Source: Agrococcus sp. Marseille-P2731 (GTDB taxonomy: Bacteria; Actinomycetota; Actinomycetes; Actinomycetales; Microbacteriaceae). From it: a stretch of DNA of 64,000 nt. Position 1 is the stretch's first letter. Each line of letters begins with the position of its first letter. Below are positions 24,773-32,769 of this stretch, piece after piece. Under the pieces are notes generated by a model. It ran no database searches and was not told where the DNA came from. It saw nothing but the letters and a program-made list of their open reading frames with translations. Both the position numbers and the translations under genes were made by a program. The stretch lies in NCBI RefSeq assembly GCF_900117395.1, contig NZ_FPEG01000002.1:310001-374000 (forward strand). The letters run 5' to 3'.

Positions 24773-26017
24773 ATGATCACCTTCGAGGAGCGCGTCCCGA
24801 CCGCCGCCGAGCAGCGCGCGGTCGCCGAGTCGGTCGGCTGGGACGACCACTTCGACTGGGCGAGCCTGCCCGCGTCGCTCGCCGGCTCGCTGCGCGGCGT
24901 CGTCGCGCTGGACGGGGATCGCGTCGTCGGCGTCGGCCGCCTCGTGGGCGACGGCGTGCGCTACTGGTACGTGCAGGACGTCATGGTGCGACCGGATGCG
25001 TCGGAGCAGGGGATCGCGTCGACCATCGTCGAGCGGCTCGTCGCCTGGGTGCGGGAGCATGCGCCGGCCGAGGCGATCGTCGGGCTGTTCGCGAGCCCCG
25101 AGGCGACCGGCGTGTACGAGGAGCTCGGCTTCGCCGCCGCCGACGGCGACCCGCTGGGCATGACGCTGACCCTGCAGGGCGAGGGCGGCGCGCTGCAGCC
25201 GACGCCGGTGCGCGCCGGCATCGCCGCGCCGCTCGGCTACGACCCCGGGTTCCTGGGGGAGGAGGTCGCAGCACCGCGCCTGGCGGCCGCGGCCGACGGC
25301 GCGGCACCGGTGCTCGACTACGTGCACTTCAGCGTCACCATGCACCCCGAGCGCCGGCTCGCCCGCTCGGTCGCGTGGAACGTCGACGGGCTGCGCATGC
25401 TGCCCGGCATCCCGCGCGCCCGACGCTTCTTCCTCGACGAGCGACTGCCCGCCGAGCAGCAGACGGGCGAGGTGGTCTACGCCGACAACGACCTCGATCG
25501 CGGTCACCTGGCGCGCAGGGCAGACCTGCTGTGGGGCACGCTGGAGGAGGCGAAGCAGGCCAACACCGACTCGTTCTGCTTCACCAACATCACGCCGCAG
25601 CTCGCCGGCTTCAACCAGGCGAGCCGAGGCGGCGTCTGGGGCGAGCTCGAGCTCGGCGTCCTCAGCCTCGAGACGCTCGTCGAGCGCCGCATCAGCGTCT
25701 TCGCCGGCCCCGTGCTCGCCGACGACGACCCGCACTACCGCGACCTCGTGCAGCTGCCGCGCGAGCACTGGAAGATCGTCGTCTACCGGGTGGCGGATGC
25801 GCTGCGCGCGAAGGCGTTCCTGCTCGCGCAGGAGGTCGACGATGTGCGCTCCGCCTACCTCGAGGGCTTCGCGACCTTCGAGGTGAGCCTCGCCGACCTC
25901 GCCGCGCGCACGGGGCTCGACCTCAGCGGCATCCCCGGCTCCGGCGCGACGGGCGACGGCACCGTGCGACCGCGCGAGCCGAGACCCATCAGGACGCTGG
26001 CCGACATCGCGTGGTGA
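24773..26017 (+). CDS. GNAT acetyltransferase - NUC1 DNA/RNA endonuclease fusion
   Basis: 414 aa with two modules in one frame. Residues about 1-140 are a GNAT acyltransferase (WYVQDVMVRPDASEQGIAS holds the acetyl-CoA loop; GVYEELGFAAADGD the last strand). Residues about 160-400 are a sugar-nonspecific nuclease of the NUC1 family: DYVHFSVTMHPERRLA, the catalytic DRGH near 242-245, and the Mg-binding Asn in FTNITPQLAGFNQ. All catalytic residues are in place. No signal peptide is seen, while most NUC1 nucleases are exported. GGGGGAG sits 3 nt before ATG 24773; ATG 24761 in frame is the alternative. Confidence 0.85.
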   Translation: MITFEERVPTAAEQRAVAESVGWDDHFDWASLPASLAGSLRGVVALDGDRVVGVGRLVGDGVRYWYVQDVMVRPDASEQGIASTIVERLVAWVREHAPAEAIVGLFASPEATGVYEELGFAAADGDPLGMTLTLQGEGGALQPTPVRAGIAAPLGYDPGFLGEEVAAPRLAAAADGAAPVLDYVHFSVTMHPERRLARSVAWNVDGLRMLPGIPRARRFFLDERLPAEQQTGEVVYADNDLDRGHLARRADLLWGTLEEAKQANTDSFCFTNITPQLAGFNQASRGGVWGELELGVLSLETLVERRISVFAGPVLADDDPHYRDLVQLPREHWKIVVYRVADALRAKAFLLAQEVDDVRSAYLEGFATFEVSLADLAARTGLDLSGIPGSGATGDGTVRPREPRPIRTLADIAW

Positions 26018-26032
26018 GGCGGGTCATCCGCC
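26018..26032. terminator. Short hairpin between convergent genes
   Basis: GGCGG (26018-26022) and CCGCC (26028-26032) with a 5-nt loop directly after the stop of the nuclease fusion; converging on the AraC gene end. Weak. Confidence 0.25.
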
Positions 26033-26050
26033 CGATCACCCGAGGAGCGC

Positions 26051-26917
26051 TCAGGCGCGCTCGATCGGCAGCCACAGCTCGCACGTGGCGGTGCTGAAGT
26101 CGGCCGCGCGCTCGAGCACCGCGACGATCGACGGGCCGGGCCGCAGCCGCCAGGGGTTCGAGGGGAACCACTCGGTCGCTGTCGCCGCCCAAGCCGACTG
26201 GAGTGCGGCGGGATGGGGGCCCTCGGTCCGGAAGACCGCCCACGTGCCGGCGGGCACCGCGATCGCGTCGAGGTCGTCGGGCACCGCGCGCTGCTCGGTG
26301 ACGGCGACCCCGTGCAGGTAGGTGAGCTCGCTGCCCTCGGCGTCGTCCGGATCGACGTCGGCGCTCACCTGCAGCAGGCTCGCCGGCTCGGTGTCGCTGA
26401 GCGCCTTGAGGCGCTCGTGCTCGCTCACGGGCAGGGCGGCGATGTGCGCTTGGATGTGCGGGTTGATGCCCTCGTGGATCAGCGGCACGCGGGCGGCGTG
26501 GCCGATGAGTCGGAAGTCGGGCCGGTCGGTGATGCGGACGTGCATGGGGGTGGCTCCTTCGACGGTGAGATGGAATCGCAGCTGCGGCTGCGTGCGGAGG
26601 GGACCGCCGTCGCGGCGGGCATCCGCCGGCGAGATGCCGTGCACGGCGCGGAACGCCCGACCGAATGCCTCGGTCGAGCCATAGCCGAATCGCACGGCGA
26701 TGCCGAGCAGCTGGTCGCCGGCCAGCACCTCGGCAGCGGCGGTCGCCATGCGCCGCCGACGGATGTACTCCGACAGCGGCATGCCCGCCAGCGAGGCGAA
26801 CATCCGGCGGAGGTGATGCTCCGTGGTGCCGAGGCTGCGTGCGAGCGCGTCGACATCGAGCTCGTCGGCGAGGCGCTCGTCGATGTGGTCGACGGGGCGG
26901 TTGAGCATGGCGATCAC
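26051..26917 (-). CDS. AraC-family regulator with GyrI-like effector domain
   Basis: 288 aa. Residues about 5-105 carry the double helix-turn-helix of AraC/XylS regulators (ALARSLGTTEHHLRRMFASLAG, GIAVRFGYGSTEAFGRAFRAVHGISP). From about 122 (MHVRITDRPDFRLIGHAARVP) to the end is a GyrI-like small-molecule binding domain. This Rob/BmrR-like build suits a multidrug or toxin-responsive regulator. GTG 26917 is supported by AAGGAGG 6 nt upstream. No target is obvious among the neighbours. Confidence 0.9.
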   Translation of the reverse strand: MIAMLNRPVDHIDERLADELDVDALARSLGTTEHHLRRMFASLAGMPLSEYIRRRRMATAAAEVLAGDQLLGIAVRFGYGSTEAFGRAFRAVHGISPADARRDGGPLRTQPQLRFHLTVEGATPMHVRITDRPDFRLIGHAARVPLIHEGINPHIQAHIAALPVSEHERLKALSDTEPASLLQVSADVDPDDAEGSELTYLHGVAVTEQRAVPDDLDAIAVPAGTWAVFRTEGPHPAALQSAWAATATEWFPSNPWRLRPGPSIVAVLERAADFSTATCELWLPIERA

Positions 26918-27000
26918 GGCGTCCTCCTTCGCCTCCGAGTGTGCGCGATGCGCCGGGCGAGCGCCCGATCATCGCGGCCAGGATCGATCGCCCGTCGCGC

Positions 27001-27819
27001 TCAGCGCTCGCCGATGACGCCGCGCTCCGTGAGCCGCTGCACCTGCCACCGATGCACGTCCGGCAGCCACTCGAGCGGAGCGCCGGGGGAGACCCGCGGA
27101 TCCGCGGTGTCGAGCACGTCGCGCATCCGCTCGACGTAGGCCCGGTCGAGCTGGATGCGGGTCCGGAAGTGCTCGGAGCCACCCACCGCGCCGTGCCCGG
27201 GCACGACCGTCTCCACCGCATCCGCCTGGCCCTCGAGCATCGTCAGCGCGTCGAGGTAGTCATCGATCGGATGGGGTGCGTCGAGGTCGAGGAACGGCAT
27301 GAGGATGTCGGAGAGCATGTCGCCGGCGACGAGCACGCGCGCCCCCTCGATGAGCAGGGCCGCATGGCCGGGCGCGTGCGCGCGGTGCTCGAGGATGCGG
27401 ACGGTCGGGCCGTCCCAGGGGATCTGCGCCGTGCCCTCGGCGAGACCGGTGATCCGACCGAGCAGCGCCATCGGGATCTCGTCCGCGTACTCGGGCGGGA
27501 GGCCCTCCGCGATCATCGCGGGCCAGTCGTCGTGCGAGCGCAGCTCGGCGATCGACGCCGCGCACTCTGCGGTGCCCAGGCGCGGCACGTCGCCGAAGCT
27601 CTCGTGCCAGAGCACGTGGTCCCAGTCCGGGTGCGTCGAGAAGCCGGCGACGACGGGCTTGCCGAGATCCTGCAGGTCACGACCGAGATCCTCGAGCTCG
27701 CCGGTCGTGATCCCCGGATCGATGAGCAGCACGCCAATGTCGCCCTCGACCACGACCGTGTTGCTCATCAGGAACTCGCTCTCATGCACGTGCACACCCG
27801 GTGCGATCGCTCGCAGCAT
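27001..27819 (-). CDS. MBL-fold metallo-hydrolase
   Basis: 272 aa. Metal-binding residues of the metallo-beta-lactamase fold: THPDWDH (HxHxDH variant, first His replaced by the TH-P-D-W-D-H form), HAPGHAALL, AGDMLSD and PGHG. The family includes glyoxalase II-like and lactonase-like hydrolases; the substrate is unknown. ATG 27819 has GGAGG 5 nt upstream, better than ATG 27843. Divergent from the PPOX gene with overlapping -10 elements. Confidence 0.8.
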   Translation of the reverse strand: MLRAIAPGVHVHESEFLMSNTVVVEGDIGVLLIDPGITTGELEDLGRDLQDLGKPVVAGFSTHPDWDHVLWHESFGDVPRLGTAECAASIAELRSHDDWPAMIAEGLPPEYADEIPMALLGRITGLAEGTAQIPWDGPTVRILEHRAHAPGHAALLIEGARVLVAGDMLSDILMPFLDLDAPHPIDDYLDALTMLEGQADAVETVVPGHGAVGGSEHFRTRIQLDRAYVERMRDVLDTADPRVSPGAPLEWLPDVHRWQVQRLTERGVIGER

Positions 27820-27859
27820 CGCGGCCTCCATCCGTTCCGCCATCGGTTCGTGGGCGCCC

Positions 27860-27865
27860 ACAGTA
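27860..27865 (-). promoter_or_regulatory. -10 hexamer TACTGT for the MBL gene
   Basis: Minus-strand TACTGT, transcription predicted near 27853, leader about 34 nt including GGAGG. It shares two base pairs with the plus-strand TACGCT of the opposite gene. Confidence 0.4.
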
Positions 27866-27869
27866 CGCT
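27864..27869 (+). promoter_or_regulatory. -10 hexamer TACGCT, leaderless PPOX transcript
   Basis: TACGCT ends 6 nt before GTG 27876, which fixes the start of the PPOX gene. Confidence 0.5.
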
Positions 27870-27875
27870 CGTCCG

Positions 27876-28274
27876 GTGGACGGACAGGCGGAACGGGTCG
27901 GCTTCGATGAGTTCTGGGCGGAGCGGCGGCTCTGCATGCTGGCATCGCCGCGCCCGGATGGCTCCATCCACCAGGTCCCGGTCGGGGCGACCTATGACGC
28001 GGAGCGCCAGCTCGTGCGCGTCATCACCTCGGGATCGAGCTACAAGGCGCGCAACCTGCGCGCGCATCCGGGAAGCCGTGTCGCGATCTCGCAGGTCGAA
28101 GGCCGATGGTGGAGCACGATCGAGGGCCCGGCGACCGTCTCGGACGATCCCGAGCGGGTCGCGGAAGCGGTGCGGCGCTATGCCGTGCGGTACCGACAGC
28201 CGCGGCCGAACCCCGATCGCGTGGTGATCGAGGTGGCGGTGCAGCGGATCCTCGGCAACGTCGAGCGCGGTTGA
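27876..28274 (+). CDS. Pyridoxamine 5'-phosphate oxidase / F420-dependent class protein
   Basis: 132 aa split barrel: CMLASPRPDGSIHQVPVGATYD, SSYKARNLRAHPGSRVAISQVEG and a C-terminal RYRQPRPNPDRVVIEV. This matches the small PPOX class often named TIGR03618, thought to use F420 or FMN. The GTG start is chosen from the leaderless promoter arrangement; the sequence before it is Arg/Pro-rich in frame and unlike the family. Confidence 0.8.
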   Translation: MDGQAERVGFDEFWAERRLCMLASPRPDGSIHQVPVGATYDAERQLVRVITSGSSYKARNLRAHPGSRVAISQVEGRWWSTIEGPATVSDDPERVAEAVRRYAVRYRQPRPNPDRVVIEVAVQRILGNVERG

Positions 28275-28303
28275 GCGGCGGCGGCTGACCGCCAGGACTG
28301 GCG

Positions 28304-29056
28304 TCAGGGGCGGTCGAGCACGAACATGAGGAACCCAATGAAGGCGGTGCGCTCGCCGGTGCGAAGCCGTGGGGGCAGCAGCTCGGGCGGCGTGTCAGCG
28401 GCTGGTCGCGGTTCGCTGATGCGCAGGATGCGGAAGCCCGCGGCCGCGAAGGCATCCGACATCGCGTGCAGCGGCCGGTGCCAGAAGGTCAGGTCGGCGG
28501 CGGTGCCCGCGAAGTCGTAGCGGTCGGTGTAAGGCCGGGTCGCGAAGTAGTCCTCGCCGGGCTCGCCGATCGCGGCGCCGGTCGGATGGTTCACCGAGAG
28601 CAGCAGGCGGCCACCCGGTGCGAGCACGCGGAAGAACTCGGCGAGCGGCGTCGACCAGTCCTCCAGGTAGTGCAGCACGAGCGAGGCGATGACGTCGTCG
28701 AAGGCGGCGTCGGGGTAGGGGAGCGGCGCTGCCAGGTCGAGCACCGAGAGCGGCGTCGACGCGCCGAGCCGCTGACGGGCCAGCTCGATCATCGCGGGGC
28801 TGCCGTCGAACCCGGTCACTGCCGCGCCGCGCTCCCTGAGCGCGAGGGCGAGCGGCCCCGAGCCGCAGCCGGCGTCGAGCACCCGGTGCCCGCGCACCTC
28901 GCCGGCGAGCTCGAGCATCGCCGGGCGCTCGTAGTGCGCGTTGAAGAGGCTGCTCGCGTTGGCCTGGTCGTATCCGTCGGCGAACTCGTCGTAGTGGTCG
29001 GGGCGCATCTGCGGCGCGGTGTCCTTCGAGGGCGAGGACGGGTGGTGTTGGGGCAC
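28304..29056 (-). CDS. Class I SAM-dependent methyltransferase
   Basis: 250 aa. Motif I VLDAGCGSGPLALALRERGA, motif II GFDGSPAMIELA, and PYPDAAFDDVIASLVLHYLEDW define a UbiE/Methyltransf_11-type fold. Substrate unknown. GTG 29056 gives 16 more residues than ATG 29008; neither has a good SD, and a TAGCCT hexamer at 29091-29096 would place the transcript start just upstream of the GTG. Confidence 0.85.
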   Translation of the reverse strand: MPQHHPSSPSKDTAPQMRPDHYDEFADGYDQANASSLFNAHYERPAMLELAGEVRGHRVLDAGCGSGPLALALRERGAAVTGFDGSPAMIELARQRLGASTPLSVLDLAAPLPYPDAAFDDVIASLVLHYLEDWSTPLAEFFRVLAPGGRLLLSVNHPTGAAIGEPGEDYFATRPYTDRYDFAGTAADLTFWHRPLHAMSDAFAAAGFRILRISEPRPAADTPPELLPPRLRTGERTAFIGFLMFVLDRP

Positions 29057-29090
29057 TGGTGGCTCTCGTTCGGGAAGCGGAGGAGCACCC

Positions 29091-29096
29091 AGGCTA
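29091..29096 (-). promoter_or_regulatory. -10 hexamer TAGCCT for the methyltransferase gene
   Basis: Minus-strand TAGCCT; predicted leader about 27 nt to GTG 29056. Confidence 0.35.
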
Positions 29097-29162
29097 TGCA
29101 GGTGGCTGGCCGTCGTCGTCGACGCGGGTGCTCGTGTGCCGCGCCTCGGGCGCGTCTGCTCC

Positions 29163-29168
29163 TAGAGT
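29163..29168 (+). promoter_or_regulatory. -10 hexamer TAGAGT, leaderless SRPBCC transcript
   Basis: TAGAGT ends 6 nt before ATG 29175; no SD is present, consistent with a leaderless mRNA for the two-gene operon. Confidence 0.5.
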
Positions 29169-29174
29169 CGAGCC

Positions 29175-29819
29175 ATGGGTGGCAGCGGTATCTACGTCGA
29201 GGCGCGCATCCGCGCGAGCCTGGACGACGTGTGGGAGCGCACGCAGGATCCCGGGCAGCATGCCCGCTGGGACGCTCGCTTCAGCTCCATCACCCCGACC
29301 GGGCACGGTGAGGACGGGATGCGCTTCGACTACACGCGCCGCGTTCCGTGGCACACGGTTCGCGGCGTCGGGATCTCCATCGGCGAGCGCACCGGGGTGA
29401 GCGGGACCCGCACGTCGGCGCTCTGCTTCGCCACCGCCGACCCGGTGTCGCCCATCCGCTCGGGTCGTGGGTACTGGCGCTACGCACCCGACGGCGACGC
29501 CGTGGTGTTCTCGACGGGATACGACTTCGAGCCGGGGCTCGGCCGGCTCGTGGATCTCGTCGCCCGACCGCTGCTGGGCTGGGTGACGGCCTGGAGCTTC
29601 GATCGACTGCGCATCTGGCTCGAGCGGGGCGAGGAGCCCGAACGCTGGCCGCTGCGCAGCGTGCTGTGGGTCTGGATGCCGGAGCGGCCGAGAGCAGCGC
29701 GGTGCCGCCGCTCGCCAGCCGGTGGGCGGCGTCGCGCCGATCACCTGCAGGATGCGCCGGCGTCGCTCGCGGCACTGCCGTCGCCCAGCGGGAGTGCCGA
29801 GAGGCGCGTGGGGGAGTGA
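29175..29819 (+). CDS. SRPBCC-like (START/Bet v1 fold) protein
   Basis: 214 aa. The opening YVEARIRASLDDVWERTQDPGQHARWDARF is the usual first strand and helix of SRPBCC hydrophobic-ligand binding proteins; WRYAPDGDAVVFSTGYDF forms the central sheet. From about residue 175 the sequence turns Arg/Ser-rich and disordered. Its TGA overlaps the GTG of the next gene (GTGA), so translation is coupled. Confidence 0.7.
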   Translation: MGGSGIYVEARIRASLDDVWERTQDPGQHARWDARFSSITPTGHGEDGMRFDYTRRVPWHTVRGVGISIGERTGVSGTRTSALCFATADPVSPIRSGRGYWRYAPDGDAVVFSTGYDFEPGLGRLVDLVARPLLGWVTAWSFDRLRIWLERGEEPERWPLRSVLWVWMPERPRAARCRRSPAGGRRRADHLQDAPASLAALPSPSGSAERRVGE

Positions 29820-30484
29820 CGTCGATCTTCGAACGGGCCATGGGCGCCGACTTCCAGCGACTGCATCCGATGCTCCAGCGGCGGTTCGGCGTGGGGCTCG
29901 ACTCCGGCGAGGGCTGCATCGGTCGCGGTGTGATGCGCGAGATCCGGCGAGGGCCGTGGTGGACGGTGCCGTTCCTCGAGATCGGCAGGCTGCGCAGCAT
30001 CCTCGTGCCGACGGTGGGCACGGATGTGCCGTTCACGATCGAGTGCTTCCCCTACCTCGACCCCTTTGGCCGCGAGACGGTGACCTTCGTGCGCGAGTAC
30101 GAGGTCGGGCGCACCCCCAGCCGCTTCGACGCGACGATGATCCTCGACCACGGGCGCATCATCGACTACCTCGGCACGCACCAGCACCTGGCCGTCGACC
30201 TCGAGCTGCGGGCCGACGACGACGGTGGACTCGAGCTGCGATCCGGCGCCCAGCGCTTCCACGAGGGACCGGTGTCGTTCGCGTTCCCGATGCTCGCGAG
30301 CGGCCGGGCGCTGCTGCGCGAGCGCTGGGACGAGTCGACCTCGCGCTTCGAGATCGACCTGGAGGTCACGAACGACCGATTCGGGTTCCTCTTCGGCTAC
30401 CGCGGATCTTTCGAGTGCGAGTGGATGCCCGCCACCGACGCCGCGGACCGGCTGAAGCCGGTGCGCCACGAGCGGCGCACGTAG
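29816..30484 (+). CDS. DUF4166 domain protein
   Basis: 222 aa. FERAMGADFQRLHPMLQRRFG, RTPSRFDATMIL, YLGTHQHLAVDLELRA and FLFGYRGSFECEW match the DUF4166 domain, found alone or fused to NAD-binding or DoxX-like modules. Function unknown. GTG 29816 overlaps the stop of the SRPBCC gene by 4 nt, with a purine-rich GGGGGA before it. The pair may handle a shared lipid-like ligand, but that is only inferred from adjacency. Confidence 0.8.
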   Translation: MTSIFERAMGADFQRLHPMLQRRFGVGLDSGEGCIGRGVMREIRRGPWWTVPFLEIGRLRSILVPTVGTDVPFTIECFPYLDPFGRETVTFVREYEVGRTPSRFDATMILDHGRIIDYLGTHQHLAVDLELRADDDGGLELRSGAQRFHEGPVSFAFPMLASGRALLRERWDESTSRFEIDLEVTNDRFGFLFGYRGSFECEWMPATDAADRLKPVRHERRT

Positions 30485-30558
30485 TCTCTCCTGCCACCCG
30501 TCATGAAAAACGTCGCGACTCCGGCGACCAGACTGAAGACGGAGCCGCACGAGTGACC

Positions 30559-30564
30559 TACGCT
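30559..30564 (+). promoter_or_regulatory. -10 hexamer TACGCT, leaderless start of the 246-aa gene
   Basis: TACGCT ends 7 nt before ATG 30572 and supports that ATG as the real start. Confidence 0.4.
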
Positions 30565-30571
30565 GAGCGCC

Positions 30572-31312
30572 ATGCCCTGGGTCGAGCTCCTCCTGTCGAT
30601 CCTCGACATGCCGATCGCTCTGATGCAGGCGTGGCTGCAACGTCGGCGAGAGAAGCGCCGGAAGCGGCGCACCGAGCGTGGGGCCTCTTCCTCACGCACT
30701 GAGCGAGGCGTGAGAGAGGCCGGAAGGAGCAGGACAGGCCTCGAGCCCGGTTCCAGCTTGGCTCGTTGCCCCATGCGAGTGGAGGAGATCGTGGAGATCG
30801 CGATCGCCGAAGGTGCAGCGGGCGACCTCCTGCCATGGTCGCTCGCAGACATGCTGTGGGAGTCGCAGCTGGGCCGCACGCGCTCAGGCGACGGGTACGT
30901 CGCCATGCTGTTCGACGAACTCCTCCTTCCGGCTGGTGAAGCCACGTCCGCGGTCTTGATCGTCACCGACGCGGCCGCCCCTGAGTCGACTGCCGCTCCG
31001 ACCCCGTTCGCCGGTGGGCGAAGGCACTTCGCGGTCGGGGACGCAGCCGTGAAGCACATGGCCTCGACCGTGTCCGTTGCGATCCGCGCGATGGTTCCAC
31101 CCCACGAGGTCCGAGCGACGGGGAAGCGCGTCCTGCTCGTCACGCTTATCGACCGCACCGTCAGACTCGAGGCGCCCCCAGATCTCGAGCGTGACCGCGC
31201 CGGCTACCTGGCGTGGGCGCTCGACTGGGAACGGGAGGTCGAGGTGCTCGGGTGGTTCGTGGTCGAGCGAGAGTCTGAGCAGTCGCGAGCGCCGGCCGTG
31301 CGCTCGCACTGA
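30572..31312 (+). CDS. Protein of unknown function
   Basis: 246 aa not recognised. It begins with a short hydrophobic stretch (VELLLSILDMPIALMQAWL), then a strongly basic Arg/Lys run (about 22-35), a Ser/Arg-rich linker to about 67, and a folded-looking part with GDLLPWSLADMLWESQLG, a hydrophobic strand SAVLIVTDAA and YLAWALDWEREVEVLGWFVVE. Codon use is less GC3-biased than its neighbours, which may indicate recent arrival or weak constraint. It stops 5 bp from the convergent YciI-like gene. Confidence 0.6.
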   Translation: MPWVELLLSILDMPIALMQAWLQRRREKRRKRRTERGASSSRTERGVREAGRSRTGLEPGSSLARCPMRVEEIVEIAIAEGAAGDLLPWSLADMLWESQLGRTRSGDGYVAMLFDELLLPAGEATSAVLIVTDAAAPESTAAPTPFAGGRRHFAVGDAAVKHMASTVSVAIRAMVPPHEVRATGKRVLLVTLIDRTVRLEAPPDLERDRAGYLAWALDWEREVEVLGWFVVERESEQSRAPAVRSH

Positions 31313-31317
31313 CTGCG

Positions 31318-31653
31318 TCACCTGACGCGTCGCACTTCGACGCTCGCGTAGCGCGCTTCGACGAAGCGTGCCGCGATCTCGAGTGCTCGGCCCTCGTCGG
31401 CGACATCCACGAGGTAGTAGCCGCCCACCCATTCCGTGGCTCCCATGTGCGGACCGTCGGTGACGGAGGGTTCGTCGCCCGTGCGCACGACCTTCGCTCC
31501 GTGAAGGGAGAGCTCATGCGTGTCGAGGAGCTCTTCGGAGGCCGCGAGCTCGTCGATGAGGCCGTCGTGTGCCGCCCGGAAGGCGTCGTGGGCATCGGCG
31601 CGAAGGGCTGCTTCGCTCCTGGCGCTCGAGTAGATGAGGATCATGTGCCGCAT
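31318..31653 (-). CDS. YciI-like DGPF-domain protein (first of three)
   Basis: 111 aa. MRHMILIYSSARSE, the diagnostic TDGPHMGATEWVGGYYLVDV (DGPF variant DGPH) and FVEARYASVEVRRV form the whole YCII-related/DGPF fold, a ferredoxin-like dimer. Such proteins accompany ECF42 sigma factors; their activity is not established. AAGGGA lies about 9 nt before ATG 31653. It is transcribed away from the sigma gene cluster. Confidence 0.85.
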   Translation of the reverse strand: MRHMILIYSSARSEAALRADAHDAFRAAHDGLIDELAASEELLDTHELSLHGAKVVRTGDEPSVTDGPHMGATEWVGGYYLVDVADEGRALEIAARFVEARYASVEVRRVR

Positions 31654-31819
31654 CGTGGTGGTCCCTTCGTCGGTTGTCCCTGCAATCTCTCGACGCACGC
31701 GACGACATCTGGAGGACAGGGCCATCGGTGTCTGGGTGTCCTCGAGCGCCGAGGCGCGACGTCATGGTCGTAGAGGCGGTGCGGTGGTGCCTGCCTCGAA
31801 CCGATGATGAGGAGGACGC

Positions 31820-32356
31820 ATGGCGAGCTACGAGGCGCTGCGAGACCCGGTGACGGATGAGCTGCTCGACTGGATCGAGGCCAGCCTGGGCCGGATCGCC
31901 GGCTCGGTCGCTGGTCTGAGCGAGGCGCAGGTGCGAGCGACGGCCGCACCGTCGGGCTGGTCGATCGCGGGGTTGGTCGGTCACGTGCACGCCTCGACCC
32001 GCTTCTGGCTGCACAACGTGATCGGCGGCAACGCGGTCGAGCTCGATGAGCGCGGGGTGTGGGACAACGATCCGATCGTGCCGTTCCCTGCGCTGCTGGA
32101 GCGTGTGACGCGGGAGACGAGCGACGCATGCGCCGCGGTGCGCGGCCGATCGAGTGAGGATGCTCCCGGGTGGTGGCCGGAGGGCGCGTGGGGTGGCTAC
32201 CGGCAGCACACGGTCCGTGGCGTGCTCATGCATGTGCTGAACGACGATGCAGCGCACGTCGGCCATCTCGACATCGTCAGAGAGCTCCTCGACGGGACTG
32301 TCTGGGACGACGCCGGGAATCGGATCAGGACGACGGCTGACGGGAACGGGTCGTAG
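31820..32356 (+). CDS. DinB/MDMPI-like four-helix protein (DUF664 type)
   Basis: 178 aa. LLDWIEASLGRIAGSVAGLSEAQVRATAAPSGWSIAGLVGHVHASTRFWL gives the metal-ligand His pattern of DinB-like proteins (H in GHVH), with a second His region HVLNDDAAHVGHLDIVRELLDG. These bacillithiol/mycothiol-dependent S-transferase-like folds are fitting in a mycothiol producer. GGAGG lies before ATG 31820. It precedes the DGPF-sigma pair by 83 bp. Confidence 0.8.
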   Translation: MASYEALRDPVTDELLDWIEASLGRIAGSVAGLSEAQVRATAAPSGWSIAGLVGHVHASTRFWLHNVIGGNAVELDERGVWDNDPIVPFPALLERVTRETSDACAAVRGRSSEDAPGWWPEGAWGGYRQHTVRGVLMHVLNDDAAHVGHLDIVRELLDGTVWDDAGNRIRTTADGNGS

Positions 32357-32439
32357 ATCGCGATCATCGCGATGTGTCCTCAGCGGCCTGCCCGAGTCGT
32401 CGTACTGGTGTCAGGATCGAACGAACTCGAAGGAGAATC

Positions 32440-32769
32440 ATGCGCTACGTGCTGTTCATCTGCAATGACCCGACTGGGGAGCCCTACGACGCGGAGCACG
32501 ACGACGTGGGGGAGTGGGTCGAGGCGCTACAGGCGTCCGACTCGTACGTGCTGGGCGATCGGTTGCGGCCGGTCGAGGATGCGACCACGGTCCGCGTTCG
32601 CGGCGGGGAGCGCATCGTCGCAGACGGGCCGTTCACCGAGAGCCGCGAGTGGATCGCCGGCTTCGACATCGTCGAGGCTGAAGACCTCGACGCGGCGATC
32701 GTGATCGCCGCGGCGCATCCCATGGCGCGATTCGGGCTGGTGGAGGTGCGACCGGTGTGGCCGCTCTGA
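32440..32769 (+). CDS. YciI-like DGPF-domain protein (second of three)
   Basis: 109 aa with the exact DGPF motif in RIVADGPFTESREWIAGFDIVEA. AAGGAG precedes ATG 32440. Its TGA shares a base with the ATG of the sigma factor gene (TGATG), so the two are translationally coupled. DGPF proteins are the signature partner of ECF42 sigma factors and may sense or bind a small ligand. Confidence 0.9.
   Translation: MRYVLFICNDPTGEPYDAEHDDVGEWVEALQASDSYVLGDRLRPVEDATTVRVRGGERIVADGPFTESREWIAGFDIVEAEDLDAAIVIAAAHPMARFGLVEVRPVWPL

Noticed and set aside
27001-27100. Riboswitch or tRNA in the gaps near 26918-27000 and 28275-28303
   Set aside because: The gaps are short and I see neither cloverleaf arms nor a known aptamer core.
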